Source of the DNA: Natronorubrum sulfidifaciens JCM 14089
Lineage (GTDB): Archaea > Halobacteriota > Halobacteria > Halobacteriales > Natrialbaceae
Direction of reading: 5' to 3'
Length of the DNA stretch: 41,802 bases
Assembly: GCF_000337735.1 (NCBI RefSeq)
Contig: NZ_AOHX01000038.1
Location: 1-41,802 of the forward strand
This document shows positions 1 to 7,681 of the stretch, piece after piece (the first letter of the stretch is position 1; each line of letters starts with the position of its first letter). The notes beneath the pieces were generated by a model. That model was not told the origin of the DNA. It searched no databases and saw only the letters and a list, made by a program, of their open reading frames with translations. A program made the position numbers and the translations under genes.

Positions 1-7
1 CCATCAG

Positions 8-26
8 AGATGTGTATAAGAGACAG
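8..26 (+). other. Nextera transposase mosaic-end adapter (artefact)
   Basis: The 19 bases are exactly the Tn5/Nextera mosaic end used in library preparation, and the reverse complement closes the window at its other end. Bases 1-7 are also outside native sequence or cannot be trusted. Reading through the adapter makes the false N-terminus MYKRQ, a familiar artefact in predicted proteomes. Native sequence starts at about 27. Confidence 0.97.
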
Positions 27-27
27 G

Positions 28-96
28 ACCGTCTCGGAGGTTCTCTCGAAGTATCTGGGCTCGAGTATCAGAGTGACCGATTCGGATGCCGACTGA
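28..96 (+). CDS. Possible C-terminal tail of a truncated upstream gene
   Basis: Just inside the adapter, one frame reads 22 codons and a TGA (94-96) with ordinary protein composition, ending in RVTDSDAD, an acidic tail typical of haloarchaeal proteins. It would be the last residues of a gene cut off by the contig end. The fragment is too short to assign to a family. The alternative is plain upstream region of the HAD gene that starts 62 bases later. Confidence 0.3.
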   Translation, partial: TVSEVLSKYLGSSIRVTDSDAD

Positions 97-158
97 GCAC
101 AGACCACGTGCCGGTGGGCGATACATCTTTACTCGAGACGCACGTATCGTCGTTTCCG

Positions 159-788
159 ATGGACGGTGAGTACGATTTCTGGCTGCTCGATCTCGACGGG
201 ACGCTCGTCGACGTCGAGTGGTCGTATACTCGTGAGGTGTTTGACCGGGTTGGCGACCGCCTCGACCGGGAGTTCACCGACCGTGAAGCCGACGTCCTCT
301 GGAACGGCTTGACCGGCTCCCGAGATCGGCAACTCGAGAGCTGGGATATCGACCCGCAGGCGTTCTGGGATGCCTTCCACGAGGAGGAAGACCCACTGAT
401 TCGGGCCGAACAGACCTATCTGCATGAGGATGCAGCGTTCGTCGCCGGCCTCGACGTGCCGGTCGGCCTCGTGACCCACTGTCAGGAGTTCCTCTGTGAG
501 CCGGTGCTCGAGCACCTCGACATTCGGGACTGGTTCGATGCCCGCCTGTGTTGTACCGAACAGACCGGCTGGAAACCTGACCCCGAACCCGTCCAGTGTG
601 TGATGGACGACCTCGGCGTCGGACACAACGGCCATCAGGGGGTGCTCGCAGGCGACGGCTCGAACGATATCGGCGCGGCCTGGAACGCCGGACTCGACGC
701 GATCCACGTCGAACGCGTCGGCCACGAGCGCCGCGGCCAGTGCGTACGTGGCGATTATCGTGTCCGGTCGTTCGACGAACTGTTCTGA
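159..788 (+). CDS. HAD-family hydrolase (phosphatase-like)
   Basis: A 209-residue haloacid dehalogenase-superfamily hydrolase, probably a cytosolic phosphatase of the phosphoglycolate-phosphatase/beta-phosphoglucomutase type; the substrate cannot be told. Motif I is DLDGT at residues 11-15, with the nucleophile Asp11 and acid/base Asp13. Motif II is the Thr of GLVTH, motif III the Lys of GWKPDPEP, and motif IV is GDGSNDIGAA. The helical cap lies between motifs I and II, as in C1-cap members. The ATG at 159 is chosen because motif I follows 10 residues later. The open frame continues upstream only into adapter sequence. It stands alone, with a small zinc-protein gene following on the same strand. 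Confidence 0.88.
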   Translation: MDGEYDFWLLDLDGTLVDVEWSYTREVFDRVGDRLDREFTDREADVLWNGLTGSRDRQLESWDIDPQAFWDAFHEEEDPLIRAEQTYLHEDAAFVAGLDVPVGLVTHCQEFLCEPVLEHLDIRDWFDARLCCTEQTGWKPDPEPVQCVMDDLGVGHNGHQGVLAGDGSNDIGAAWNAGLDAIHVERVGHERRGQCVRGDYRVRSFDELF

Positions 789-913
789 GAGCGCTGTTGA
801 GCGTCTCCGTGTGCGGTCTCGAGTCACACCACCAAATCGCGGTCGCGTCCACTCGAGTCAACCGAGACCGAAAAGGATTCACGAGTTCGGTCGGAGAGTG
901 TGGTAGAACCCCG

Positions 914-1102
914 ATGAAGTACTGTCTCAACTGCGACTGGCGGGCGAGCGCGACCGACGATTCGGACCGATCCCCATCCCGACGGGCGATCGACCACCAC
1001 GTCGAGACGGGGCATACGGTCGATTCGAGCGACGGGACCGTCCCGTCGGCGACCGCGACGATTCCCGAGGCGGCGCTCGGTCTCGAGCGCTCGAGCGACT
1101 GA
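914..1102 (+). CDS. Small C2H2-like zinc protein (62 aa)
   Basis: A 62-residue protein opening with MKYCLNCDW, a CxxC pair at residues 4 and 7. About 20 residues later comes the His-rich helix AIDHHVETGH, giving a C2H2-type zinc site of the kind common in haloarchaeal miniproteins. The rest is a Ser/Asp/Thr-rich tail. Such proteins are often regulatory or stabilise partner proteins, but no specific role can be read here. The ATG at 914 is taken because the CxxC follows immediately. The longer frame upstream overlaps the HAD gene and lacks its codon character. It lies 125 bases after the HAD stop. Confidence 0.7.
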   Translation: MKYCLNCDWRASATDDSDRSPSRRAIDHHVETGHTVDSSDGTVPSATATIPEAALGLERSSD

Positions 1103-1206
1103 GACGGACTGCGGTCGTCACTCACCGCCGATCACTGCTTCGCCGCCCGTGACCGGGACAGCAGGCCGTATGACACCGCTGACCCGGTTATCGCGCTGTC
1201 ACTCGC

Positions 1207-1860
1207 TCACTTGAGCGGTGGCTGTTCGCTGGCCGGCTGGAGTTCGTCGTCGACCAATGTCTCGTAGGCGCGTCGGAACCGCTCGGAGAGCGCCTGGTGG
1301 GAGATTCCCAGTTCGTCGGCCAACTCCTCCATCGAGATCCCACGCGGGATCTCGAAATAGCCGTGCTCGAGGGCGGCTTCGAGGGCTTCCTGTTGTTCGG
1401 GTGTGAGTCGCGTCTCGCTTTCGGTCACGCCGCTGACGTCGGTGACACGCCGCAGATCGGCTGAGAGGCCGTTCGCCTCGAGTCGGTCGTACGCGTCACA
1501 GAGCGCCGTTCGATTTCGAAACCGGACCCGTACCTGCCACCAGCCGTCGGTGCCCCACATCTCGAGTAGGGACCCGCCATCCGCGAGCAGGTCATCGCGG
1601 AGTCGGGGCGCGTCGTCGACGAAGCTGACATCGAAGAGGAGCCGTGACTGGGTTTCGACGAGCAGTTCGTAGCCCTCGACCGACGGATCTGCCTCGAAGG
1701 CTTCGGTTGCCGTCTCACGGTCGACGCCGGACACCCAGAGGGAGGGCCGTGTCTTCGACACGGAGGACTCGAGTTCGAACGTGGCTTCGGGTGCGTACTC
1801 GAGTGCCGTCCCCAGTGTCGTCTCCGCCGCGGGTAGCCGGAATTCGGCGATCGTGGACAT
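1207..1860 (-). CDS. Bat-type helix-turn-helix transcriptional regulator
   Basis: A 217-residue member of the bacterio-opsin-activator (HTH_10) regulator family, which is greatly expanded in haloarchaea. Residues 1-150 form the family's sensor-like N-terminal region. From about 155 comes the HTH_10 signature: LTPEQQEALEAALEHGYFEI, then PRGISMEELADELGIS and a recognition helix. The family acts as cytosolic DNA-binding regulators, usually without a known ligand. The in-frame GTG just upstream is rejected in favour of the ATG at 1860. The gene is monocistronic and convergent with the small zinc-protein gene. The adjacent molybdenum-cofactor gene on the same strand ends upstream of it, about 100 bases away; co-regulation is possible but unproven. 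Confidence 0.88.
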   Translation of the reverse strand: MSTIAEFRLPAAETTLGTALEYAPEATFELESSVSKTRPSLWVSGVDRETATEAFEADPSVEGYELLVETQSRLLFDVSFVDDAPRLRDDLLADGGSLLEMWGTDGWWQVRVRFRNRTALCDAYDRLEANGLSADLRRVTDVSGVTESETRLTPEQQEALEAALEHGYFEIPRGISMEELADELGISHQALSERFRRAYETLVDDELQPASEQPPLK

Positions 1861-1961
1861 CACCAGTCGTACACCGTACTGGCGTAAAAATCACTGTTCT
1901 GGAGTGTCTGATTGTCTGTTTCGTTGAATCGAGCCGTCCCCGTTGCCCGCGTGGGTTCCCG

Positions 1962-3863
1962 TCAGTGCTCCGTGGGCGGTTCCTCGAGGGCGGCCGCGAG
2001 TTCCTGTACGCTTTGTTTGGCCGTCCGATCCGGGTTTGCGAATACCCGCACTGGCTGGTCGCCGAGGGAGACGAAGCCGAGGTCGAGTCGGTCGGCAGTC
2101 GAACGCAGCCCCAACCCAGCGTCGGCGTCGCCGGCGATCACTTTGCGGGCGGGACTCTCGTGGGCACGGAGCCCGAGGTCGAAGCCGTCGATCGCCGCGA
2201 CGAGCGCTTGGCGGTCCGTGCCGCGGTCGGCTGCGAGATCGTCGATTTCGGCCTCGAGACTCGAGCGCAGCCCCGAGTCGGCCGTTCGGTTGACAAATCG
2301 AAGGTCGCGATCGACCAGATCAGCCAGCCCCTCGAGTTCCTGTGGGTTGCCGGCTCGAACGACAAGCCCCCACTCTCGGCTCCAGCGGCCGAGTTCGTCG
2401 GCCTCGAGGTCGCGCTCGAGCGGGCCCGCAATCACGGCGACGTCCGGGACGCCCTCGCGGAGTCTGCGCACGGCCGGCCGTGAGCCGACCGACAGATAGC
2501 GTGGGTTCTCGAGGCCATCGAGTAGCCGGTTCATCGCGGGGTCGTCCTCGCCGACGCCGAGCAGCGTGGGTGGCCGGACGTCCGACGAGAACAGATCGAC
2601 GGTTACCGATTCTCCTTCCTCGAGGTAGTCGGTCTCGGGGGCGACGGTGACGACGCCGTCGGCTTCGGCGAGGCTGGTCGTCGCGCCGCTGCCTTTGTCG
2701 ACGGGGTAGACGAGCGTCTCGTCGTCGTCGTTCTGTGCGAGTCCGACGGGCATCAGTCGAAGCCGTCCCTCTCCGTAGCGTTCCGATCTGGCCATCCGTC
2801 CCGACACGGTCGCCGCCGTCGGCTCAGCCAAGCCAGCAGCGTTGCGGATCGCCGGCGCGACGAACGTTCGGAAGACCATCATCGCGGAGACGGGGTAGCC
2901 GGGAAGGCCGACGTAGGCCGACGACTCCAGTCGGCCGACAAGCATCGGCTTGCCGGGTTTGACGCTGACGCCGTGGAGCAGGAGTTCGCCTTGCTCCTCG
3001 ATGATCCGGTAGATGACGTCGACGGCACTCGCGCTGGTCGACCCCGACGAGAGCACGAGATCGCACTCGCTGGCGGCCTCCCGCAGCACGCGTTCCATCT
3101 CCGCTTGATCGTCGCCGGCGTGGGGGTAGAGGACGGCTTCACCGCCGGCGTCTTCGACCCCTGCGGCGATCGTGTAGCTGTTGACGTCGTAGATCTCGCC
3201 GCGTCCGCTATCGAGATCCTCGCCCGGACGTACCAGTTCGTCACCAGTCGAGACGATGCCGACGCGTGGCTTTGCGCGGACGGGCACCTCGTCGACGCCG
3301 AGTGCGGAGAGCAGTCCGATATCCCGCGTCGTGATCGTCGTCCCAGGGCCGAGTGCCCGCTCGCCCGCGGCGACGTCCGCGCCGGCGAACATGACGTTGT
3401 CGCCGGGAGCGACCGACGTGCGGATCAGCACCTCATCGCCGTCGTCGGCCGTCTCGCTCACGGCGTTGTCCGTCGAGCGGGCCTCGACACGATCCGTACG
3501 CTCGACGGGGACCATCGCATCCGCACCCGACGGCATCACCGCACCCGTCGAGATTTCGACAGCTTGGCCGTCCTCGAGATCGATCGTCGGCTCCTCGCCG
3601 GCATGGACCGCCCCGACGACCTCGAGACGGGCGGGATCGGCCTCGTCGGCTCCGAACGTCTCCCGTGCCCGAAGCGCGTAGCCGTCCAGACTCGCCCGGT
3701 CGAACCCCGGCACGTCGAGTTCGGCCTCGAGTCGAGCGACGAGCACCCGGCCACGGGCCTCTTCGAGCGTGACGCGGTCGATTCCACCCTCGAGCGACAG
3801 CGAGTCGATCGCCTCGCGGGCCGCCTCGGGGGAGGCGAGATCGCGAAACTCCTTGCGGTTCAT
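1962..3863 (-). CDS. moeA: MoeA-type molybdopterin biosynthesis protein with C-terminal PBP-like domain
   Basis: This 633-residue protein fuses a MoeA molybdotransferase (about 1-400) to a periplasmic-binding-protein-like domain (about 420-620). MoeA inserts molybdate or tungstate into adenylylated molybdopterin in the cytosol. Visible MoeA signatures are FDRASLDGYALR near residues 54-65, the catalytic-loop equivalent SSGSTSASAVDV and the following HGVSVKPGKPM. The canonical GGxSxGxxD loop is altered to SGSTSASAVD, but its last Asp is kept. The PBP-like domain is known from archaeal MoeA proteins and may sense or hold oxyanion or cofactor. The ATG at 3863 puts the family N-terminus right at the start. 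A second, shorter MoeA lies 2 kb away; such pairs are often suspected of dividing molybdate and tungstate use. Confidence 0.93.
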   Translation of the reverse strand: MNRKEFRDLASPEAAREAIDSLSLEGGIDRVTLEEARGRVLVARLEAELDVPGFDRASLDGYALRARETFGADEADPARLEVVGAVHAGEEPTIDLEDGQAVEISTGAVMPSGADAMVPVERTDRVEARSTDNAVSETADDGDEVLIRTSVAPGDNVMFAGADVAAGERALGPGTTITTRDIGLLSALGVDEVPVRAKPRVGIVSTGDELVRPGEDLDSGRGEIYDVNSYTIAAGVEDAGGEAVLYPHAGDDQAEMERVLREAASECDLVLSSGSTSASAVDVIYRIIEEQGELLLHGVSVKPGKPMLVGRLESSAYVGLPGYPVSAMMVFRTFVAPAIRNAAGLAEPTAATVSGRMARSERYGEGRLRLMPVGLAQNDDDETLVYPVDKGSGATTSLAEADGVVTVAPETDYLEEGESVTVDLFSSDVRPPTLLGVGEDDPAMNRLLDGLENPRYLSVGSRPAVRRLREGVPDVAVIAGPLERDLEADELGRWSREWGLVVRAGNPQELEGLADLVDRDLRFVNRTADSGLRSSLEAEIDDLAADRGTDRQALVAAIDGFDLGLRAHESPARKVIAGDADAGLGLRSTADRLDLGFVSLGDQPVRVFANPDRTAKQSVQELAAALEEPPTEH

Positions 3864-4053
3864 ACCCGCAGTTGGTGGGCCGGGGGTAAAAACGTCGGTC
3901 GAACAGGACGCTGATTCCGGGACTCGACCAAGCGGACACCGGGATGCCGTCGTCCACTCCCACCACTACCGCAGCGTTCGGCCCGTCAGAACTGTCTATG
4001 ATAATCGTGATGAGATAGATGTCTTTTTCACACTGAGTTCCATATCGGTTGGT

Positions 4054-4374
4054 ATGGCTACCCATGGCTTTCAGAACGGCGGTGACACGACCGTTTCTCT
4101 TCCCACGGTCATCCCGTTCGATTTTCCGCATCTTACTCGATTGAGCTGGGAGCTCGGATCACGTGTGGTCGACGACGATGGCATCTTACACAGCAAGTGG
4201 GAGCAGGCGGGCAGCCGCTGGTCGCTGTCGATTTTCCGTGTCACAGAACACACTGTTATCCTGTGCGTTCGCACCCCTGTCGGTCGCGAGCGGTTTTACG
4301 GCGCTGCGAAACTCGACCTCGAGCGGGCGCTGCCACATCTCGAGTCGGCATCCAACTGGCACCGGTGTGAGTAA
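4054..4374 (+). CDS. Conserved haloarchaeal hypothetical protein (106 aa)
   Basis: A 106-residue soluble protein that I do not recognise with a function. It begins MATHGFQNGG and has a compact alpha/beta-looking core with several Trp residues (LSWELGSR, SKWEQAGSRWSLSIF) and ends in a Leu-rich helix. There is no signal peptide, membrane segment or metal motif. The ATG at 4054 is preceded by a T-rich element (gtctttttca, 4021-4030) at about the distance expected for a TATA box with a short leader, so it is probably transcribed alone. It is divergent from the PBP-type moeA gene. Confidence 0.62.
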   Translation: MATHGFQNGGDTTVSLPTVIPFDFPHLTRLSWELGSRVVDDDGILHSKWEQAGSRWSLSIFRVTEHTVILCVRTPVGRERFYGAAKLDLERALPHLESASNWHRCE

Positions 4375-4451
4375 CGGCGCAGGCGGCCGTCCACCGGTTC
4401 TCCGCCGGCTCGAGGGGAACGGTTACAACCCTCCCGCTTGAGTCGAGTGGT

Positions 4452-5579
4452 ATGGTACGACTTGCCGACTCCGATCGCGAACGGATCGCTGCCCTGTTCG
4501 ATCGCCACCTCGAGGTTGGCCTCCACCACGGCGCACAGCTGAGTGTCTTCGTCGACGGCGAGCAGGTCCTCGATCTCGCGGGTGGGACGACCGGGCCGGA
4601 CGGGATCGAGGAAACGCCGACCCAACGGCACGTCCTCTTTTCGTGTACGAAACCGTACACGGCCGTCACCGCCCACTCGCTCGTCGATGACGGCCTCCTC
4701 GCATACGATGACCGCGTCGTCGATCACTGGCCCGAGTTCGCCGCTGACGGCACCGAAAAGGCCGAGATTACCGTTCGACAGGTGCTGAGTCACACTGCCG
4801 GCTTGCCTCGAGGGGAGATCGACGACCAGCCCGATCTGTGGACCGACTGGGAGGCCGTCGTCGAGGCGCTCGAGTCGGTGGACCCGATCTACTCGCCGGG
4901 TGCGGTGCCTGCCTACCACGCGCTCACGTTCGGCTGGCTGGTCGGCGAACTCGTCCGCCGGGTGACGGGAACGCCGATCGAGACGGTCGCCGCCGAACGT
5001 GTCTTCGAGCCACTCGGAATGGACGACACCGGGATCGGGCTTCGGGCGGACGAGGACGACGACGTCGCGACGCTCGTCGCGTTCGAACCGTTCGACCGCT
5101 GTCGCGACCCCGGCGAGGGGCTGGGCGATCATACTGCGGTCGCAGCACCGTTCAATACCGAGGCGATTCACCGGGCTGTCATCCCTGCTGCCACCGGCAT
5201 CGGAACGGCGGCCGATATGGCTCGCTTCTATGCCTGTCTCGCCAACGGCGGCGAACTCGAGGGTACGCGTATCCTTTCACCCGAGACCGTCGACACGATG
5301 ACCCGACTCGAGGCCGAAACGGAGGCCGACGGCACGCTTGGACGGGAGGCTCGGTTCTCGCTTGGCTTCTGGAAGGGCGGGACGACGGTGGCACCCTACG
5401 GCTCTCTCTCACCGAAACACGCGTTCGGACACGCCGGACTCGGCAGTAGCGTCGGGTGGGCCGATCCCGAGGAGACCATCGGCTTTTCGTACGTGACAAA
5501 CGGCGTCCGAGACGGTTCCTACGAACACGTCGCTCGAGTGAACGCACTTGCGGATGCGGTTCGACTCGCGATACAGTAA
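4452..5579 (+). CDS. Serine hydrolase of the beta-lactamase/class C esterase family
   Basis: A 375-residue beta-lactamase-fold hydrolase. The catalytic SxxK is SCTK at residues 64-67 (in LFSCTKPYTA), and the second element is Tyr155 in YHALTFGW. Near residue 325, HAGLGSS replaces the KTG triad, as in EstB-type esterases and related amidases. There is no signal peptide, so it works in the cytosol, probably as an esterase, amidase or D-aminopeptidase-like enzyme rather than in antibiotic resistance, since archaea lack murein. The ATG at 4452 follows a plausible TATA element (ggttacaacc, about 30 bases upstream). It sits between two moeA genes but on the opposite strand from both, so no pathway link is implied. 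Confidence 0.85.
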   Translation: MVRLADSDRERIAALFDRHLEVGLHHGAQLSVFVDGEQVLDLAGGTTGPDGIEETPTQRHVLFSCTKPYTAVTAHSLVDDGLLAYDDRVVDHWPEFAADGTEKAEITVRQVLSHTAGLPRGEIDDQPDLWTDWEAVVEALESVDPIYSPGAVPAYHALTFGWLVGELVRRVTGTPIETVAAERVFEPLGMDDTGIGLRADEDDDVATLVAFEPFDRCRDPGEGLGDHTAVAAPFNTEAIHRAVIPAATGIGTAADMARFYACLANGGELEGTRILSPETVDTMTRLEAETEADGTLGREARFSLGFWKGGTTVAPYGSLSPKHAFGHAGLGSSVGWADPEETIGFSYVTNGVRDGSYEHVARVNALADAVRLAIQ

Positions 5580-5610
5580 CAGGCGGAATCGACGCCGCGT
5601 CAGCGGCGGC

Positions 5611-5751
5611 TCAGATCAGTGCCCGGAAGACGTCACTGAGCAGGACTAAGAGCACTCCAGCGGAAATAACCAGGAGTAAGAACCCGAAGAAGATGATAAT
5701 CGCTTGTTTTCCGGTCAGCGTTTCGCCCTCCAGAATTTCGTTCACGTCCAT
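5611..5751 (-). CDS. 46-residue single-pass membrane miniprotein
   Basis: This short frame starts MDVNEILEGETLTGKQ and continues as one strongly hydrophobic helix of about 23 residues rich in Ile, Phe, Leu and Val, ending SDVFRALI. The length, charged N-terminus and single clean membrane span look like a real miniprotein, of a kind often seen in haloarchaea. It lies in the gap between the serine hydrolase and the second moeA, antisense to neither and on the moeA strand. A stop about 30 bases from the hydrolase stop makes the two genes convergent. The function is unknown. Confidence 0.66.
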   Translation of the reverse strand: MDVNEILEGETLTGKQAIIIFFGFLLLVISAGVLLVLLSDVFRALI

Positions 5752-5849
5752 GCGTACCGGTCGGATACACACACAAACCTCTTAAACGATGGTGTTTTTC
5801 GATGCCGTCAGACGCGGTCGCGGCGGTACAGTGGGCCCAGTCCTGTCCG

Positions 5850-7142
5850 CTACGCGTTTGGCTCCCAGTTCTGGACGGCGACGGATTCACCTGCTGGGAC
5901 CCCTTCGCGGTCGTCGTCGACGACGACCCAGCCGTCGGCTAACGCGACACTCGAGAGCACGCCCGAGCCGCTCGCTCTGGTCGGCGTCGCCGTGAACGCG
6001 GGCTCGTCGCTCCCGATATCGTCCCCCTCGCGGGCCTCGAGTTGGACCCGTGCGAACGTTCGCGTCCCGGGTTCGCTCGGAATCTTGCGCTCGAGTGTCG
6101 CCCGTGTCGTCGGATGGGGGTCGGGCTCAGTGCCCTCGAGCCAGCGCAGCGTCGGCCGGAGGAACTGGACGGCGTTGACGATACAGGCGACGGGGTAGCC
6201 GGGCAGGGCGAGGACGGGGGTATCCTCGACGAGACCGAGACAGACGGGATGGCCGGGTTTGAGGCCGACGCCGTGGACGAGCACCTCGCCGAGGTCGTCG
6301 ATCACCTCCGGCAGCAGGTCTCGCTTGCCGACGCTCGAGCCGCCGGTGGTGACGACGATGTCGTTCGTCAGATCCCGCTGAATCGCGACGCGAAGCGACT
6401 CGCGGTCGTCGGTGACGACGTCTCGATACGTGGCCCGGCCACCCCAGCGTTCGACCAGTCGGGAGACCGTCAGCCCGTTGGTTTCGATGACCTCGCCCGG
6501 ACTCGGATCGCCCTCGACGAGTTCTTCACCAGTCGGAACAACGCCGACCGTCGGCCGCTTCGCGACCGAGACGGTGGCGTAGCCGGTCGACCGCAGGAGA
6601 CCGAGATCGGAAGGCCGCAGTCGATGGCCTGCCTCGTAAAGCGGTTGACCCTCCTCGACGTCCTCGCCGACCGGGGCGACGTTTTCACCTTCCGCCACCG
6701 CGTCTTCGACCTCGAGTTCGCCGGCCGACTCGAGCGTCTCGACGTGTTCGATCATGACGACGGCGTCCGCTCCTTCGGGAAGCGCGCTGCCAGTGTGGAC
6801 GCGCGCGGCCGTCCCGGGATTGACGCGGGCGTCGCCGCCGACGCCGTCGACGAGTCGAAGCACTTCGGGGGAGCGGGCGCTGGCTCCGAACGTGTCCGTG
6901 GCGCGAACGGCGTAGCCGTCCATCGCCGCCCGCCGGTAGTGAGGGACGTTTCGGGCGGCCGTGACGGGTGCCGCAAGCACCCGTCCATCCGCGCGCTCGA
7001 GGTCGACAGTCTCCGTTCTCGATCCGGCCCCGTCACCGTCGCGTGCGTCCTCGACGGCGGCTCTGAGTATTTGGCGCGCCTCGTCGACCGGCGTCCGTAC
7101 CTTGAACCCGGCCTCCTTGCGCTCGCTGTCGGCACCTTCCAT
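5850..7142 (-). CDS. moeA: MoeA-type molybdopterin molybdotransferase (canonical length)
   Basis: A 430-residue MoeA that inserts metal into MPT-AMP in the last step of molybdenum-cofactor synthesis, in the cytosol. Its signatures are more canonical than in the larger paralogue at 1962-3863: RRAAMDGYAVRATDTFG near residues 70-86, VVTTGGSSVGKRD (the GGxSxGxxD metal and substrate loop) and VHGVGLKPGHP. The C-terminal beta-barrel domain IV is present and there is no PBP domain. The ATG at 7142 is preferred over the upstream ATG at 7226 because family similarity begins with KVRTPVDEARQIL. The longer frame would cover the promoter region shared with the divergent Hsp20 gene. Confidence 0.93.
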   Translation of the reverse strand: MEGADSERKEAGFKVRTPVDEARQILRAAVEDARDGDGAGSRTETVDLERADGRVLAAPVTAARNVPHYRRAAMDGYAVRATDTFGASARSPEVLRLVDGVGGDARVNPGTAARVHTGSALPEGADAVVMIEHVETLESAGELEVEDAVAEGENVAPVGEDVEEGQPLYEAGHRLRPSDLGLLRSTGYATVSVAKRPTVGVVPTGEELVEGDPSPGEVIETNGLTVSRLVERWGGRATYRDVVTDDRESLRVAIQRDLTNDIVVTTGGSSVGKRDLLPEVIDDLGEVLVHGVGLKPGHPVCLGLVEDTPVLALPGYPVACIVNAVQFLRPTLRWLEGTEPDPHPTTRATLERKIPSEPGTRTFARVQLEAREGDDIGSDEPAFTATPTRASGSGVLSSVALADGWVVVDDDREGVPAGESVAVQNWEPNA

Positions 7143-7269
7143 ACCCGAAGTCGGGTTGGGGGCGTCAAAAGCGTAGGGGCCAGCGAGCACTCGCCGTCCG
7201 TCGGCCACGGAAGGCGTCGAATCCACCGCTACCGCGGGGTTTTTCGTATCGGCGTTCGAACCTGTGACT

Positions 7270-7635
7270 ATGTCAGCGCTCCGTGATGCACTGCGGGACC
7301 TCTCCGAGGACGTCTTCTTCGATCTGCTCGAGAGCGAGGACGCCTACCTGCTCGTGCTCGATATCCCGGGTGTGTCCGCCGAGACACTCGAGCTCTCGGT
7401 CGAGGACGGTCGGATCTCGATCGACGCCCACCGCGAGAAAGAACCCGACGGTGACTTTCGCTACCTCGAGGAGAACCGGCCGCTCTTTCTCGAGTTCGAT
7501 CTCCCGCTACCAGCGGACGCGCTCGGAACGACGTCCGAGGCCATCGTCGAACGCGGTGTACTCGAGTTGACACTCCCCAAATCGTCGTCAGGTGGCGAGA
7601 CGACGATCGATGTCGTCGACGAGGACACCGACTAA
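7270..7635 (+). CDS. Hsp20/alpha-crystallin-family small heat-shock protein
   Basis: A 121-residue small heat-shock protein that binds unfolding proteins without ATP. The alpha-crystallin domain covers about 25-110. It starts at AYLLVLDIPGVS and closes with the family signature GVLELTLPK; a C-terminal TIDVV provides the I-x-V motif that docks neighbouring dimers in oligomers. The N-terminal arm is short, which suggests small oligomers. An in-frame GTG at 7264 is two codons earlier; the ATG at 7270 is preferred. A T-rich element (gtttttcgtat, about 7240-7250) sits at promoter distance. It is divergent from moeA. Confidence 0.9.
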   Translation: MSALRDALRDLSEDVFFDLLESEDAYLLVLDIPGVSAETLELSVEDGRISIDAHREKEPDGDFRYLEENRPLFLEFDLPLPADALGTTSEAIVERGVLELTLPKSSSGGETTIDVVDEDTD

Positions 7636-7681
7636 TCCGAGGTGAGCAAGACTGGTCTCCCTCCGCGCGTACAAGCGCTTC

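Noticed and set aside
274-1125. 283-residue Arg/Ser-rich minus frame over the HAD gene
   Set aside because: Its Arg/Ser/Gly-rich composition is the signature of a shadow frame.
7142-7226. Longer start for the second moeA at 7226
   Set aside because: Family similarity begins only after the ATG at 7142, and the extension would cover the promoter region shared with the Hsp20 gene.
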